DNA of 11,837 nucleotides, taken from NCBI GenBank assembly GCA_020724205.1, contig DYHK01000015.1, positions 1-11,837 on the forward strand, read 5' to 3'. Below are positions 10,450-11,837 of the stretch, piece after piece. Source of the stretch: Candidatus Aenigmatarchaeum sp. (GTDB lineage: Archaea; Nanobdellota; Nanobdellia; Pacearchaeales; GW2011-AR1). The notes under the pieces are model-generated. The model was not told the origin of the DNA. It saw nothing but the letters and a program-made list of their open reading frames with translations, and ran no database searches. Position 1 is the first letter of the stretch. The number at the start of each line of letters is the position of its first letter. The position numbers and the translations under genes are program-made.

Positions 10450-11837
10450 TTATCCTAAGTAACCTGTTCTGTTAGCTATTGAGGCCTTAGCTGACTTAAG
10501 ATAGTTTTCCTCTATCTTATTGTAGACTTCCATATCATTCTTTGTTACAGAGGGTTTTACCCTCTTCATTGCTTCTTCAAAATGTTTTTTTGAAACACTT
10601 TTTACATTAATATCTTCTCTTAGTGCGAGCATTGCAGCCTCTCTTACAAGATTTTCAATGTCTGCTCCAACAAATCCTTCTGTTTTTTCAGCTAGATCGC
10701 TAAGACTTACATCTTTAGCAAGAGGCATGTTTTTTGTGTGTATTTTGAAAACCTGAAGTCTCCCTTCTTTTCCTGATGCCTGAACTAGTAATATTCTATC
10801 AAATCTTCCAGGCCTTAGTAGAGCTGTATCAATCATGTCTGGTCTGTTTGTTGCCCCAATTATTGTAACATTATGTAGTTCCTCTAAACCATCCATTTCT
10901 GCTAGTAATTGATTTAATACTCTTTCAGTTACCTTACTTCCAGTATCTGTTCCTCTACGAGGTGCTAGAGAGTCTATTTCATCAAAGAAGACAACACATG
11001 GAGAAACTTGGCGAGCTCTCTCGAATATTTTTCTTACTCCTTCTTCTGATTTTCCAACCCACATTGATAATAAGCTTGGTCCTTTAACCTGTATGAAGTT
11101 TGCTTGAGACTCTTTTGCAACTGCTTTTGCTAAAAGAGTTTTTCCTGTACCAGGAGGTCCGTATAATAATATTCCTCTTGGAGGTCTAATTCCAATTCTT
11201 GTGAATGCTTCTGGATGTTGTAAAGGCCACTCAACTGCTTCCTTAAGTTCTTGTTTTATCTTATCCAAACCTCCAACATCTTCCCAAGTAATATTTGGTG
11301 TTTCAACTAAAACTTCACGCATTGCTGAAGGGCGTACAATTTTCAGTGCTTCCTGAAAATCTTTTGCAGTTACTTTTAGTTGCTCTAATAATTCCTGAGG
11401 AACTTGTTCATCTTCTTTTAATTCAAGTTTTGGCAGAACTCTTCTTAATACAGACATCGCAGCTTCTTTTGTAAGAGCTGATAAGTCTGCTCCAACAAAA
11501 CCATGAGTCATTCCTGCAAGCTCATCAAGTTTTACATCTTTTGTTAAAGGCATATTTCTAGAATGAATTTTTAATATTGATAGACGGCCATCTTTATCTG
11601 GTGCATTAATTTCTACTTCTCTGTCAAATCTTCCTGGTCTTCTTAGTGCAGGATCTATAGAGTTTGGCCTGTTAGTTGCTCCAATTACAACTACTTTTCC
11701 TCGAGTTTTAAGACCATCCATCATAGTCAATAGCTGAGAAACTACCCTTCTTTCTACTTCTCCCTGAACATCTTCTCTTTTTGGAGCTATTGCATCAATC
11801 TCGTCGATAAAAATAATTGCTGGAGCTGTTTTTTCAG
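10450..11837 (-). CDS. cdc48: Cdc48/VCP-type AAA+ ATPase, C-terminal 461 residues (gene runs off the right edge)
   Basis: The frame stays open to base 11837, so the N-domain and D1 Walker A lie outside the window; an internal Met at 11730 is not the start. Visible D1 parts are Walker B ([14 protein letters not shown]), [20 protein letters not shown] and the arginine-finger region [10 protein letters not shown]2 is complete: Walker [19 protein letters not shown], pore loop [18 protein letters not shown], Walker [16 protein letters not shown], then [20 protein letters not shown] and the C-terminal helical lid. The protein unfolds ubiquitin-like-tagged or unstructured substrates as a hexamer, in archaea often for the proteasome. 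The tail ends NRTGYLG; it is not a clean HbYX proteasome-docking end (the Tyr is third from last). The gene is transcribed convergently with the kinase-like gene. Confidence 0.96.
   Translation of the reverse strand, partial: EKTAPAIIFIDEIDAIAPKREDVQGEVERRVVSQLLTMMDGLKTRGKVVVIGATNRPNSIDPALRRPGRFDREVEINAPDKDGRLSILKIHSRNMPLTKDVKLDELAGMTHGFVGADLSALTKEAAMSVLRRVLPKLELKEDEQVPQELLEQLKVTAKDFQEALKIVRPSAMREVLVETPNITWEDVGGLDKIKQELKEAVEWPLQHPEAFTRIGIRPPRGILLYGPPGTGKTLLAKAVAKESQANFIQVKGPSLLSMWVGKSEEGVRKIFERARQVSPCVVFFDEIDSLAPRRGTDTGSKVTERVLNQLLAEMDGLEELHNVTIIGATNRPDMIDTALLRPGRFDRILLVQASGKEGRLQVFKIHTKNMPLAKDVSLSDLAEKTEGFVGADIENLVREAAMLALREDINVKSVSKKHFEEAMKRVKPSVTKNDMEVYNKIEENYLKSAKASIANRTGYLG

Noticed and set aside
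1-11837. DGR template repeat, reverse transcriptase, IS element, CRISPR array or integrase
   Set aside because: I looked for a second copy of the GC-rich block (for example GTTCGTGG or TCGCGAAC on either strand) and for RT or transposase motifs and regularly spaced repeats. None was seen in the window.

Overview
The window reads as a low-GC archaeal chromosome segment, most likely from a small-genome DPANN lineage of the Pacearchaeota/Woesearchaeota kind. The evidence is a Cdc48/VCP double AAA ATPase, an archaeal-type tRNA methylthiotransferase, a TrmB-family regulator, an archaeal pilin-like secreted protein, a type-A-like RNase P RNA, and archaeal promoters. Almost every independent gene has a TATA box (TTTATAAA or close) centred about 25-28 bp before the first base of its start codon, so most mRNAs should be leaderless. 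I used that rule to choose starts. The lineage is inferred from gene content and composition, not from a database search.

Layout: 1-722 is the N-terminal part of a secreted PepSY-like protein (minus strand, runs off the left edge). A U32-family Fe-S protein and a [4Fe-4S] ferredoxin form a minus-strand pair (766-2296). A 49-residue membrane protein (2347-2496) diverges from the U32 gene over one shared palindromic TATA box. Next come a proline-rich orphan (2657-2926), a TRAM-less tRNA methylthiotransferase (2966-4027) and a 273-residue conserved-looking orphan (4074-4895). The 3' part of that last gene contains a sharply GC-rich, adenine-poor block. A 52-residue gene (5026-5184) has an almost perfect Shine-Dalgarno sequence and is the exception to leaderless initiation. 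From 5377 to 7328 small orphan genes surround two RNA genes, RNase P RNA (about 6097-6378) and tRNA-Phe(GAA) (6957-7028). A two-gene membrane/pilin-like operon follows (7428-8232). Then a haem-oxygenase-like diiron protein (8342-8998, minus) lies divergent from a TrmB-type regulator (9092-9835), with a 26-bp palindrome between them. A P-loop kinase-like gene (9884-10447) converges on the C-terminal part of Cdc48 (10450 to the right edge).

Functional theme: tRNA maturation and anticodon-loop modification are over-represented: RNase P RNA, tRNA-Phe, a t6A37 methylthiotransferase, a U32 protein of the kind that hydroxylates RNA, and a ferredoxin able to supply electrons to Fe-S enzymes. The most interesting signal is the adenine-depleted block in the 273-residue gene. 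It looks like the variable region of a diversity-generating retroelement target, but no reverse transcriptase or template repeat is visible here. No IS element, CRISPR array or integrase was seen. No stretch longer than 300 bases is without a gene.
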